The notes below the pieces were generated by a model. It was not told where the DNA came from. It saw only the letters and a program-made list of their open reading frames with translations, and did not search any database. Positions 33,480-41,507 of a stretch of 64,000 nt of DNA are shown here, in pieces. Source of the stretch: JAFLCL01 sp039809495. Lineage in GTDB: Bacteria > Myxococcota_A > Polyangia > Polyangiales > Sandaracinaceae. The stretch's first letter is position 1. Each line of letters starts with the position of its first letter. The stretch is taken from assembly GCA_039809495.1 (NCBI GenBank), contig JBDHVC010000012.1, positions 28,956 through 92,955 on the forward strand, written 5' to 3'. The translations under genes and the position numbers were made by a program.

Positions 33480-34844
33480 ATGGCGTCCGATCTGAAGCGC
33501 AAGCTCGCGCGCCTCCCGGCTCCTCACGCGGCGGAGCCCGACGCCGCGCTCACGCCTCGATCCGCGCCGCCCCCGCCCGCGGCGAGCGGATCGAGCGACG
33601 CGGCGACGACGATCGAGGACGAGCGACGCGCGCGGATCGCGACGCTCCGAGCGCTCGTCCGAGCGAGCGAGGGCGAGCACGCCGCGCGGCGCCCGAGCCC
33701 GCGCGGAGCGGGCGCGCCGAGGCTGCCAGGCGCGATCGTGGCGACCGCGTCCGGGCCCCTCCATCGGGTCGAGCGGAGCTTCGGCCCCGATCATCGCCAC
33801 GGGCGCGTATCCGTCGTCGAGGCCGCGAGCGTCTCGGCGGCCTCGCTCGCGGCCCTCGCGCTCGACGCGACGCTCCAGAGCGTCGATCCCCGGCGCGTCC
33901 TCTTCCTCGACACCGAGACGACCGGGCTCTCGGGCGGGACGGGCACCCTGCCCTTCCTCGTCGGCATGGGCTGGTTCGAGGGCGAGCGGCTCGTGCTCGA
34001 GCAGCTCCTGCTCCGCAAGCCCGGCGAGGAGCGGCCGCTCCTCGAGCGCCTGGGAGAGCGCCTCGGGAGCGCGTCGGCGATCGTCACCTACAACGGCAAG
34101 AGCTTCGACTGGCCGCTCCTGCGCACGCGCGCGGTGATGAACCGCGTCGCCGTGCCTCCCCCGCGCGCGCACCTCGATCTCCTGCACTGCGCGCGGCGGG
34201 TGTTCGGCCCGAGGCTCGGGCAGGTCCGCCTCGTCCAGATGGAGGAGGAGGTCCTCGGCTTCGTGCGCCACGGCGACGTCGACGGAGCCCAGATCCCCGC
34301 GCTCTTCTGGGACTTCGTGCGGAGCGAGGACGAGTCGCTCCTCGCGCCCGTCCTCGAGCACAACGTCCACGACGTCGTCGCGCTCGCCGCCCTCGTCACC
34401 GCGCTCGCGGAGCGCTGGGAGGGGACCCGCCCCGACCACACGCCCGAGGATCGCCTCTCGGTCGCGCGGATCGCCTACCGCTACGGCGACCACCCGCGCG
34501 CGCTCGCGCGGGCCCGGGACGCCGCCGACGCGGGAGGGAGCGAGGAGCTGACGACGCGCGCGCTCGTCCTCGGCGCGAAGGCCGCGCAGAAGACCGAGGC
34601 GAGGAGCGCGGAGGAGGCCTTCCTCCTCGAGGCGCTCGCCCACGCCGAGGGCGACGCGACGGCCGCCATCCGGCTCTCGCTCGCGAAGCTCTACGAGCAC
34701 CGCCTGCGCGACCTCGATCGCGCGCTCGAGGAGGTCCAGCTCCTCGAGGCGATCGTCGGCGAGGAGGCGATGGCGACGCGCCGGGCCCGGCTCGAGCGCA
34801 AGCGCGCCGCGCGCGCCGCTCAGCGCAAGAGCGAGCGCTCGTAG
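33480..34844 (+). CDS. mrfB: MrfB/YprB-like exonuclease with C-terminal TPR-like region
   Basis: A 454-residue protein. The N-terminal 115 residues are low-complexity. A DEDD-type exonuclease follows: LFLDTETTGLSGGTGTLPF (Asp-x-Glu), TYNGKSFDWPLL (Asn/Asp) and LEHNVHDVVALA (His-x3-Asp). The last roughly 130 residues are helical TPR-like repeats with alternating Ala/Arg. This agrees with YprB/MrfB, partner of MrfA. GGCGGGAG lies right before the ATG, which is 9 nt after mrfA, so the pair is an operon. The last 25 nt overlap the 3' end of gpmI on the other strand. Confidence 0.82.
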   Translation: MASDLKRKLARLPAPHAAEPDAALTPRSAPPPPAASGSSDAATTIEDERRARIATLRALVRASEGEHAARRPSPRGAGAPRLPGAIVATASGPLHRVERSFGPDHRHGRVSVVEAASVSAASLAALALDATLQSVDPRRVLFLDTETTGLSGGTGTLPFLVGMGWFEGERLVLEQLLLRKPGEERPLLERLGERLGSASAIVTYNGKSFDWPLLRTRAVMNRVAVPPPRAHLDLLHCARRVFGPRLGQVRLVQMEEEVLGFVRHGDVDGAQIPALFWDFVRSEDESLLAPVLEHNVHDVVALAALVTALAERWEGTRPDHTPEDRLSVARIAYRYGDHPRALARARDAADAGGSEELTTRALVLGAKAAQKTEARSAEEAFLLEALAHAEGDATAAIRLSLAKLYEHRLRDLDRALEEVQLLEAIVGEEAMATRRARLERKRAARAAQRKSERS

Positions 34845-36487
34845 TCCTCGGGCGGGACGAAGCCGAGGAGCTCGAGCGCGGTCGCGGCGACGTTCGCGAG
34901 GCCGTGCGCGTCGCTCGCGTCCACGAACGCGAGCTCGTCGCGCCCCCTCGCGTGGAGGTAGCAGGGGACGCGGCTCAGCGTGTGGCTCGTCTTCACGCGG
35001 CGCGTGCCATCCGCGGCCGTCGCGATCTTCCCGCTCTTCTTGTCGTGCTCGAACATCTCGTCGGCGTTGCCGTGATCGGCCGTCACGATCACCGCGCCCG
35101 AGAGCGCGTCGATCACCGGCAAGAGCCGGGCGAGGCAGAGATCGACCGCCTCGACGGCGAGGATCGCGCTCCGGAGCACGCCGGTGTGGCCGACCATGTC
35201 GCCGTTCGCGTAGTTGAGGCGCGCGAAGCGGTGCTTGCCCGTGCGGAGCTCCTCGATCACGCGATCGGTGATCTCCGCGGCCTTCATCCACGGGCGCTCC
35301 TCGAAGGGGAGCGTGTCGCTCGGGATCTCGGCCCAGCTCTCGCCCTCGAAGGGCTGGCTGCGGTTGCCGTTCCAGAAGTACGTGACGTGGCCGAATTTCT
35401 GCGTCTCGCTCGAGGCGAGCTGGGTGACGCCGTTCGCGCCGAGGTACGAAGAGAGCGTCCGATCGATCTCCGGGGGCGCGACGAGGAAGGAGCGCGGGAG
35501 CTTCAGATCGCCGTCGTACTGCATCATCCCCGCGTAGTGGACGCGAGGCTTCGGGCCCCGATCGAAGGGCGTGAAGGGATCGTCCTCGAACGCGCGCGTG
35601 ATCTCGATCGCGCGATCTCCGCGGAAATTGAAGAAGACGACGGCGGCGCCGTCGCGGATCGGGCCGACCGGCGCGCCGCGCTCGTCGTGGATCACGAAGC
35701 CCGGGAGGTTCTGATCGGAGATCCCCGGGCTCTCCTCGCGGAGCGTCTCGATCGCCTCGCGGATCGAGCGGAAGCCTCGCCCCTCGCCGCGGACGTGGAT
35801 CGCCCAGCCGCGCGCGACCATCGGCCAGTCCGCCTCGTAGCGGTCCATCGTGATCTTCATGCGGCCCCCGCCCGAGGCGACGCGGTAGTCGCGGCCCGCG
35901 GCGCGGAAGCGCTCGAGGAAGGCCTCGAGCCGGTCGACGTAGGTGAGCGCGCTCGTCTCGGGCACGTCTCGACCATCGAGCAGCGCGTGGACGCGGACGC
36001 GGGCGACGCCCTCCTCGGCCGCGCGCGCGACGAGCGCCTCGAGGTGATCCTGGTGGCTGTGGACGTTCCCGTCCGAGAGCAGCCCGAGGAAGTGCAGCGC
36101 CTCGCCGCTCTCCCGCACGGTGCGGATCGTCTCGCGCCAGCTCTCGCCGCGAAAGAGCGAGCCCGTCTCGATCGCGCGGTTCACGAGCTTCGCGCCTTGA
36201 TCGAAGACCCGCCCCGCCCCGAGGGCGTTGTGGCCGACCTCGCTGTTGCCCATGTCGTCGTCGCTCGGGAGCCCGACCGCTCGGCCGTGCGCGCGGAGCG
36301 CCAGCGTGCGGCCTGGGCGCGCGAGCGCGTCGAGCGTGGGCGTGCGCGCGAGATGGACCGCGTCCCCCTCGTCCCTCGGGCCGAGCCCCACGCCGTCCAT
36401 GACGACGACGACGAGCGGCCCCGCGATGGGGGCGAAGCGTGCATGCTTGGGGAGCGTGAGCGTGGCGCGAGCCTCGAGCGACGACAT
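34820..36487 (-). CDS. gpmI: 2,3-bisphosphoglycerate-independent phosphoglycerate mutase
   Basis: A 555-residue cofactor-independent mutase, interconverting 3- and 2-phosphoglycerate with two Mn ions. Motifs: VVVVMDGVGLG (metal Asp), DDDMGNSEVGHNALGAGRV (nucleophilic Ser), LLDGRDVPETSA, GGGRMKITMDRYEADW, LNYANGDMVGHTG and VTADHGNADEM. Full length. TAGATC sits 7 nt before the ATG, inside the divergent gene. The 3' end overlaps mrfB by 25 nt. Confidence 0.93.
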   Translation of the reverse strand: MSSLEARATLTLPKHARFAPIAGPLVVVVMDGVGLGPRDEGDAVHLARTPTLDALARPGRTLALRAHGRAVGLPSDDDMGNSEVGHNALGAGRVFDQGAKLVNRAIETGSLFRGESWRETIRTVRESGEALHFLGLLSDGNVHSHQDHLEALVARAAEEGVARVRVHALLDGRDVPETSALTYVDRLEAFLERFRAAGRDYRVASGGGRMKITMDRYEADWPMVARGWAIHVRGEGRGFRSIREAIETLREESPGISDQNLPGFVIHDERGAPVGPIRDGAAVVFFNFRGDRAIEITRAFEDDPFTPFDRGPKPRVHYAGMMQYDGDLKLPRSFLVAPPEIDRTLSSYLGANGVTQLASSETQKFGHVTYFWNGNRSQPFEGESWAEIPSDTLPFEERPWMKAAEITDRVIEELRTGKHRFARLNYANGDMVGHTGVLRSAILAVEAVDLCLARLLPVIDALSGAVIVTADHGNADEMFEHDKKSGKIATAADGTRRVKTSHTLSRVPCYLHARGRDELAFVDASDAHGLANVAATALELLGFVPPEDYERSLLR

Positions 36488-36488
36488 G
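36485..36488. other. Shared CATG holding the start codons of two divergent genes
   Basis: The minus-strand ATG of gpmI (36487-36485) and the plus-strand ATG of the exported protein (36486-36488) overlap in the palindrome CATG. Any promoter of either gene must therefore lie in the coding region of the other. The plus gene could instead start at GTG 36531. Confidence 0.55.
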
Positions 36489-37247
36489 AAGCCGGATCTA
36501 CACCAGGAGCCTCGAGCGCGCGCTCCCCTCGTGAGCGCCGCCTCGGCGCTCGTGCTCGTCGGGCTCGCGCTCGCCGCCCCGATCGGCGCTCGCGGCGAGG
36601 GCCCGAGCGAGCCCTCTCGCGAGGCGCGGCGGGGCTGCTCGATCGAGGGGCACGCGGCGCTCGCCGACGTGACGGCGCGCCGCGCGCTTCCGGGGGGACG
36701 GAGCGAGCTCGCGCGGGTGGACGCGCCGCCGCGGGACGTGCGCGTGAGCCTGCGCTCCGCGGGGATCTTCACGTTCGAGACCCTCGACGGTGAGCCTCGG
36801 CTCACCGGCTGGACCTCGCGCCCGCCGCCGCTCTCGCTCGCCGGGGACCGCTCGCTCCCGGGCGTGCGCGTCGAGGCGGGCGCGGCCGTCGTGCGGGCCT
36901 CGCCGATCGAGGAGGCGCTCGACGTCGATCTCGCGCTCGATGAGCGGATCACCCTGCGCCGCGTCGTCGTCCCCTGCGACGAGCTCCAGCTCGCGGCGGC
37001 GGGCCCCGGCGCGAGCGTCGCCCGCCCCTCGGGCCGCGACCCGCTCTGGGCGCCTCGCGGCCGCGAGCTCTCGCTCCGCGCCGAGCCGACCGAGGGCGTG
37101 TCGCTCACGCGGATCGGCGCGCTCGGCCCGCTCCTGCTCGAGGAGCGTGAGCGCAAAGAGCCCTTCGTTCGCATCCACGCGAGCCTCGCTCACGGCGAGA
37201 TCGACGGCTGGGTGCGCGACTCGGCGCTCGCACCGCCGCCTCCGTGA
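36486..37247 (+). CDS. Exported protein of unknown function
   Basis: A 253-residue protein with a probable signal peptide (LVSAASALVLVGLALAAPIGA). Two cysteines may be paired (GCSIEGHA and VVPCDEL). The rest is beta-rich and Arg/Leu/Pro-rich, with SRPPPLSLAGDRSLPGV and SLRAEPTEGVSL; it ends in PPPP. I do not recognise a family. If the GTG at 36531 is used the signal peptide begins directly at SAASALVL. Convergent with rseP at the palindrome 37245-37295. Confidence 0.5.
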   Translation: MKPDLHQEPRARAPLVSAASALVLVGLALAAPIGARGEGPSEPSREARRGCSIEGHAALADVTARRALPGGRSELARVDAPPRDVRVSLRSAGIFTFETLDGEPRLTGWTSRPPPLSLAGDRSLPGVRVEAGAAVVRASPIEEALDVDLALDERITLRRVVVPCDELQLAAAGPGASVARPSGRDPLWAPRGRELSLRAEPTEGVSLTRIGALGPLLLEERERKEPFVRIHASLAHGEIDGWVRDSALAPPPP

Positions 37248-37295
37248 GCCGCGCGCCTCCGCGGGGCGGATCAGGTCGAGCGAGGCGCGCCGTCA
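37245..37295. terminator. Palindrome between convergent genes, containing both stops
   Basis: GCGCGCCTC / GAGGCGCGC is a perfect 9-bp stem around GGCGGATCAGGTC. It begins at the TGA of the exported protein and ends at the TCA stop of rseP. Confidence 0.6.
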
Positions 37296-38333
37296 GCCTC
37301 GGACGCTGACGAAGAGGATGAGGGAGATGAGGACGACGAAGCCGACGAGCGTCGCGACCGTCTCGAGCTTGGCGTTGGGCTTTCGACGTGAGACGAGCTC
37401 GACGAGGAGGAACACCGCGCGACCCCCGTCGAGCGCGGGCACCGGCAGGAGGTTGAAGAAGCCGAGCGCGATCGAGATCGCGAAGAGGATCTGCACGTAC
37501 TCCTCGATGCCCTGCTGCGCCTGCTCGGCGACGATCTGCACCATCTGAGGAGGACCGCTCAGCCCCTCCAGCGTCCGCCGCCGAAACATGTCGGTGATGC
37601 CCTGGACCTGGAGCACGGTGAACGCGATCGGACGCTCGATCGAGAGCCACGCGAGCCGACCGAGCGACGCGTCGACGTAGCGGATGGACGGCCCGCCCGT
37701 GATGCCGATGACGCCGCGCCCGCCCTGCTCGACCGGGGTGATCGTGATCGGATCGAGCAGCGCGCCGTCGCGGCGCACGCGGTAGACGGTCGGGACGCCC
37801 GCCCGATCGCGCGTGACCGCGACCAGATCCTCGACGCGGTGGATCACGACGCCGTTCGCCTCGATGATCTGGTCCCCGACGTGGAGGTTCGCGGCCTGGG
37901 CGGGGGAGTCCGCGTTCACCGTCGTGACGACCATCGGCCCCGCGTCGTCGACCTCCGGCACGCCGGTCGCGGCGTAGAGCCCGAAGACCATGAGGGAGGC
38001 CGCCGCGTAGTTGGCGAGCGGGCCCGCCAAGACGACACAGAAGCGCGCGAAGAGGCTCTTGTTGCAGTAGAGCTTCGGATCCTCCGGATCGTTGTCCTCC
38101 GCGGGGTTCATCCCGTCGATCTGGACGTAGGCGAGGATCGGGATCGCCGAGACCTGAAAGATCGTGTCGCTGCCCTTCGGCTGGTGCTTCGCGAGGACCG
38201 GCCCGAAGCCGAGGCTGTAGCGGAGCACCCGCATCCCGAAGGCACGGGCGACGAGGTAGTGCCCGGACTCGTGGACGACGACGAGGAAGGTGATCCCGAG
38301 GATCGCGAAGAGATAGGAGAAGAGGCTGTCCAT
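37293..38333 (-). CDS. rseP: RseP-type site-2 zinc metalloprotease
   Basis: A 346-residue integral membrane protease. The zinc motif HExxH is in VVVHESGHYLVA, and NLLPVPALDGGRA near the C-terminus gives the LDG aspartate. A PDZ-like domain lies between (VTTVNADSPAQAANLHVGDQI). Such proteases cut anti-sigma factors and clear signal-peptide remnants within the membrane. The ATG at 38333 is chosen because the first helix follows at once. In the spacer, TATCCT on the minus strand lies about 24 nt upstream, giving a normal leader. Confidence 0.9.
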   Translation of the reverse strand: MDSLFSYLFAILGITFLVVVHESGHYLVARAFGMRVLRYSLGFGPVLAKHQPKGSDTIFQVSAIPILAYVQIDGMNPAEDNDPEDPKLYCNKSLFARFCVVLAGPLANYAAASLMVFGLYAATGVPEVDDAGPMVVTTVNADSPAQAANLHVGDQIIEANGVVIHRVEDLVAVTRDRAGVPTVYRVRRDGALLDPITITPVEQGGRGVIGITGGPSIRYVDASLGRLAWLSIERPIAFTVLQVQGITDMFRRRTLEGLSGPPQMVQIVAEQAQQGIEEYVQILFAISIALGFFNLLPVPALDGGRAVFLLVELVSRRKPNAKLETVATLVGFVVLISLILFVSVRG

Positions 38334-38483
38334 CGGAGCCCACGGGGGGGAAGGCGAAGGATAGCAGAGTCCTACCGAGGCGAGCCGGGCGCGGCTCGCG
38401 CGCGCGGCGATCCGCGCACGTTCCCCTCCTCGGCGCGGCTTTGTTATCCTCGCTCCGAGCCGCGACAGGAGCACCCAGGCTGC

Positions 38484-38521
38484 ATGACCCCAAAGGCCGC
38501 ATGACCCCAAGGGCCGCATGA
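38484..38521 (+). promoter_or_regulatory. Two overlapping six-residue upstream mini-ORFs built from a 17-bp tandem repeat
   Basis: Mini-ORF 1 (ATG 38484, stop TGA 38502-38504) encodes MTPKAA; its stop overlaps the ATG of mini-ORF 2 (38501) as ATGA. Mini-ORF 2 encodes MTPRAA and its stop (38519-38521) overlaps the gene's own ATG (38518), again as ATGA. The units GCATGACCCCAAAGGCC and GCATGACCCCAAGGGCC are tandem 17-bp copies. AGGAG at 38467-38471 is 12 nt before the first ATG, so ribosomes may enter there and be passed along by termination-reinitiation. Confidence 0.5.
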
Positions 38522-39204
38522 CCCGCGAGCACGGACGCATCGATGTCCTCGTCGTCGGCGCGAGCGCGCCGGAGCTCGTCGGCCTCCGCGACGCGCTCGG
38601 CGCCCAGCTCGAGGGCGTGATCCGAGGCCTCGTCGTCCGCTCGAAGCTCGTCGGCTACGGATCCGTCGCCGCGGCCAGCGGGACCGCGCGCGGGATCGCC
38701 GCGCTCGCGCCTCGCGCCGTCGTCCACGTCGGCACCGCGGGCATCTACCCCGGCCTCTCGGGCTTCCAACCCTGCGACGTGCTCGTCGCGTCGAAGATCG
38801 TCGCCTTCGATCACGGCGTCGCGCGAGGCGACGCCGAGTGGCCCGCCGCGATGACGACGAGCTACGAGGCGAGCGCCGCGATGGCGGCCGGCCTCCGCGC
38901 CGAGCGGCACCGGACGTTCATCGGCGCCATCGCCTCCTCCAGCGCGAGCACGAAGAGCGATGAGCGCGCGGCGCACGCGGCGAGCCTCGGCGCGGCGATC
39001 GCCGAGAGCACGGAGGCGCTCGGCGTCGCGGCCGCGGCGATCGGCGCCTCCGTCCCGTTCGCGTGCGCCCTCGGCGTCTCCCACATCGTCGGCTCCACCG
39101 CGCGCACCGACTGGGCCCGCTTCCAGCGCTCGGCCGTCACGCAGGCGGCCGCCTGCGTGCTCGCGTGGCTCCACGGCGGCGCGCCGGGGATGCCGTTCGC
39201 GTGA
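38518..39204 (+). CDS. Nucleoside phosphorylase/nucleosidase-like protein
   Basis: A 228-residue protein of the PNP/MTA-SAH nucleosidase/futalosine hydrolase superfamily. The glycine motif is VVHVGTAGIYPGL, and the ESTEALGVAAAAIGASVPFA segment holds the base-binding Glu and the E-A-L-G pattern of the family; CALGVSHIVG ends the fold. Members cleave N-glycosidic bonds of nucleosides, but I cannot tell purine, MTA or futalosine substrate. It begins at a chain of overlapping mini-ORFs. The PFK-like gene starts 9 nt after its stop, so the two form an operon. Confidence 0.72.
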   Translation: MTREHGRIDVLVVGASAPELVGLRDALGAQLEGVIRGLVVRSKLVGYGSVAAASGTARGIAALAPRAVVHVGTAGIYPGLSGFQPCDVLVASKIVAFDHGVARGDAEWPAAMTTSYEASAAMAAGLRAERHRTFIGAIASSSASTKSDERAAHAASLGAAIAESTEALGVAAAAIGASVPFACALGVSHIVGSTARTDWARFQRSAVTQAAACVLAWLHGGAPGMPFA

Positions 39205-39212
39205 GGTGAACG

Positions 39213-40388
39213 ATGGGCTTCCCCTTCGTGCGCTTGAGCCTCGCGCCGCGTGTCGCGCGGCGCCTGCTCGTCGTCTTCGACGGCGGGGACGCGCCCGGCT
39301 ACGCGTCGGTCGCCGTCGCGCTGACCGAGGAGGGCGGGCGCCGAGGCTACGAGGTCTGGGCCGCGACGCAGGGCTTCCGCTCGCTCACCTCGCACGCGAG
39401 CAGCGTGCCGCGCGTCGAGCGCCTCGTCGTCGATCGGAGCGAGCGCTACGAGCTGCTCGGCCAAGGCATCCCCGCGCGGTCGATGGGCCGGCGCGTGCTC
39501 GATCCCGGCTCCGACTTCCGGAGCGAGCGCTTCACCGCGTTCTTCGAACCGGCCGTGCGCGCGGAGGCGGTGCGCACGTTCCGCGCGGAGGGCTTCACGC
39601 ACCTCGTCTGCGTCGGGGGCAACGGCACGCTCGATGGCCTGCGCGCCTGGCTCGAGGCCTTCGGCGAGGCCGAGCGCGACGCGCGGCCGCCCGCCGCCTT
39701 CATCAACGTCTCGGTCGACAACGACGTCGCGGGCGACCGCGCGATCGGCTTCCTCACGGGCGTCGAGGCCGGCGCGACGATCGCGCGCGGCCTCTACGAG
39801 GACGCGTACACGCACAAGCGCATCTACGTCCTCGAGATGATGGGCAACCGCAGCGGCCGCCACACGCTCCACTGCGGCGTGGCCGCGCGCGCCCACGTCG
39901 TCGTCCTCCCCTTCTTCCACTTCCCCGAGGAGGTCCTCCGAGAGATCGCGGAGGCCCTCGAGCGCTGCTCGCACGCGCTCGTCGTGGTGGCCGAGGGCTA
40001 CGAGAAGGAGCTCCGCGCGAGGCAGCACCCCGAGCTCTCGGCGAGCGCCTTCCTCCGCATGCAGCTCGAGGCCTTCGGCCTCCGCGATCGCCCCGATCGG
40101 CGGCTCATCGCGGAGCCCTTCAGCCGCTACATCCGCGGCGTGCGCCCCGGCTTCGCGGAGGTGTCCGCGGCGTACCTGAAGGCGAGCCTGCTCTTCGACG
40201 CCTTCGAGGCCGGGCGCGGCGCGATCATGCCGTTCATGCTCGCCGCGCACGACGTCGGGGTGCGCCCGCTCGACGAGCTCCGCCGCGAGGATCGCGTCGA
40301 GCGCGCGTTCCTGCCCCTGCTCGATCGCCTCGATCTCCCCCTCTTTCGCGCGTGGGTCCAGGAGCACGCGACGCGCGAGGCGCTCTGA
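39213..40388 (+). CDS. Divergent phosphofructokinase-superfamily protein
   Basis: A 391-residue protein that keeps the PfkA outline but with altered motifs: FDGGDAPG at the N-terminus, VGGNGTLDGLRAW (usually GGDGS), INVSVDNDVAGDRAIGFLTG (usually TIDNDV.GTD), and VLEMMGNRSGRHTLHCG, VVVAEGYEKE. The catalytic Asp of the DND motif is present. ATP- versus PPi-dependence is not clear; the Asn in place of Asp in GGDG is unusual. Length is near that of family members. It overlaps no other gene. A kinase for a sugar phosphate or nucleoside would fit the partner gene upstream, but activity is unproven. Confidence 0.75.
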   Translation: MGFPFVRLSLAPRVARRLLVVFDGGDAPGYASVAVALTEEGGRRGYEVWAATQGFRSLTSHASSVPRVERLVVDRSERYELLGQGIPARSMGRRVLDPGSDFRSERFTAFFEPAVRAEAVRTFRAEGFTHLVCVGGNGTLDGLRAWLEAFGEAERDARPPAAFINVSVDNDVAGDRAIGFLTGVEAGATIARGLYEDAYTHKRIYVLEMMGNRSGRHTLHCGVAARAHVVVLPFFHFPEEVLREIAEALERCSHALVVVAEGYEKELRARQHPELSASAFLRMQLEAFGLRDRPDRRLIAEPFSRYIRGVRPGFAEVSAAYLKASLLFDAFEAGRGAIMPFMLAAHDVGVRPLDELRREDRVERAFLPLLDRLDLPLFRAWVQEHATREAL

Positions 40389-40400
40389 GCGCGCGCCTCG

Positions 40401-41507
40401 TCAGCGCTCGGGCGGGCGCCCCATCGAGCGCAGCTTCGCCGCTCGAGCGCGCTTGCGCTCCTTCGTGAAGAGCGCCTGGTAGTCGATCGCGTGCTCCACG
40501 ATCGGCTCGGGCTCCGGCGCTCGCGCGACGGGGTCGTCGAGCAGCTCCGCCGCGAAGCGGCGGATCACGGGCCCCGTGGTCGCGAGGAGCGACTCGTCCA
40601 CCGTCGTCGCGAAGCGCCCGAGCACGCGCGCGATGCGCCCGCCGACGAAGCCGCGCGTCACGAGATCGCGATAGCTCGCGACGAGCGCGTCGGCGGTGAA
40701 GCCGTGGTGGATGACCAGCTCCGCGGCGACCCGCAGCGCCGAGAGGGGATCGATCACGCCGTCGCCGAAGAGCACGATCGCCGGCTGGAAGTAGTTGAAG
40801 AAGGGCAGCACGCGCCGCCCGAAGTCGTCGAAGGCGCTCGGCAGGGAGACGCGATCGAGGTGGATGAAGATCCGCTCGGCGCCGCCGCCGCGGGGCAGGC
40901 GATCGGCGAGCCGGACGAGCTGCGGCACGACGTCCGGGTAGACGCCGGCGGCGTCGAGGACGGGCGGGAGGATCGACGCGGAGACGCGGCCGAGCGAGAG
41001 ATCCGAGAACATCGCGTAGATGAAGGCGTCGGCCTCGGCGTCGTCGCCGAACATGTACTCGCGCGTGTCGAGCGGCATGTCGATCCGGGAGGAGAGCAGC
41101 GCCGCGAGCTTGTAGCCGACCTGATCCTTCACGAAGCGGAAGCGACCGCGCAGGATGTTCGCGAGCTGGGGCTTGAGCGTGAAATCGTCCCAGCGCACTC
41201 CGTCGAGGCGCAGCTTCGCCTCGAGCACGCGCCTTAGCTGCGTGGGGCTCCCGGACACGATGTAGATGCCGTACGGATCGGTCCCTCGGATCTCGCGCAG
41301 GAGCGCCGCCGCGCCGGGCACCGTGCGCTTGTCCCGCGCGGTCTCGATCGCGGTGCGCAGGAGATCCTTCAGCGTGTCGAATTCCGTGCGGAGGTAGGTC
41401 TTGTCGAGATCCCAGCGGTAGACGAGCCGGCGACGCTCGATCCGCCGCGCGGCGCGGAGCGCGCGGAGGTCCGCGAGCGCCTCCGGATCGGCGTCGCGCT
41501 CGCTCAC
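40401..41507 (-). CDS. HAD-superfamily phosphatase-like protein, App1/DUF2183-like
   Basis: A 368-residue protein. The HAD motif is YRWDLDKTYLRTEFDTL (DxDxT variant), followed by IYIVSGSPTQLRRVLEA (motif II), KDQVGYKLAALL (motif III Lys) and YMFGDDAEADAFIYAMFSDL (motif IV), an order like App1 phosphatidate-phosphatase domains. The rest is helical. The start is a GTG at 41507 overlapping the stop of the metallophosphoesterase gene (GTGA), so the two are coupled. Substrate unknown; both genes of the pair encode phosphatases or phosphodiesterases. Confidence 0.66.
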   Translation of the reverse strand: MSERDADPEALADLRALRAARRIERRRLVYRWDLDKTYLRTEFDTLKDLLRTAIETARDKRTVPGAAALLREIRGTDPYGIYIVSGSPTQLRRVLEAKLRLDGVRWDDFTLKPQLANILRGRFRFVKDQVGYKLAALLSSRIDMPLDTREYMFGDDAEADAFIYAMFSDLSLGRVSASILPPVLDAAGVYPDVVPQLVRLADRLPRGGGAERIFIHLDRVSLPSAFDDFGRRVLPFFNYFQPAIVLFGDGVIDPLSALRVAAELVIHHGFTADALVASYRDLVTRGFVGGRIARVLGRFATTVDESLLATTGPVIRRFAAELLDDPVARAPEPEPIVEHAIDYQALFTKERKRARAAKLRSMGRPPER

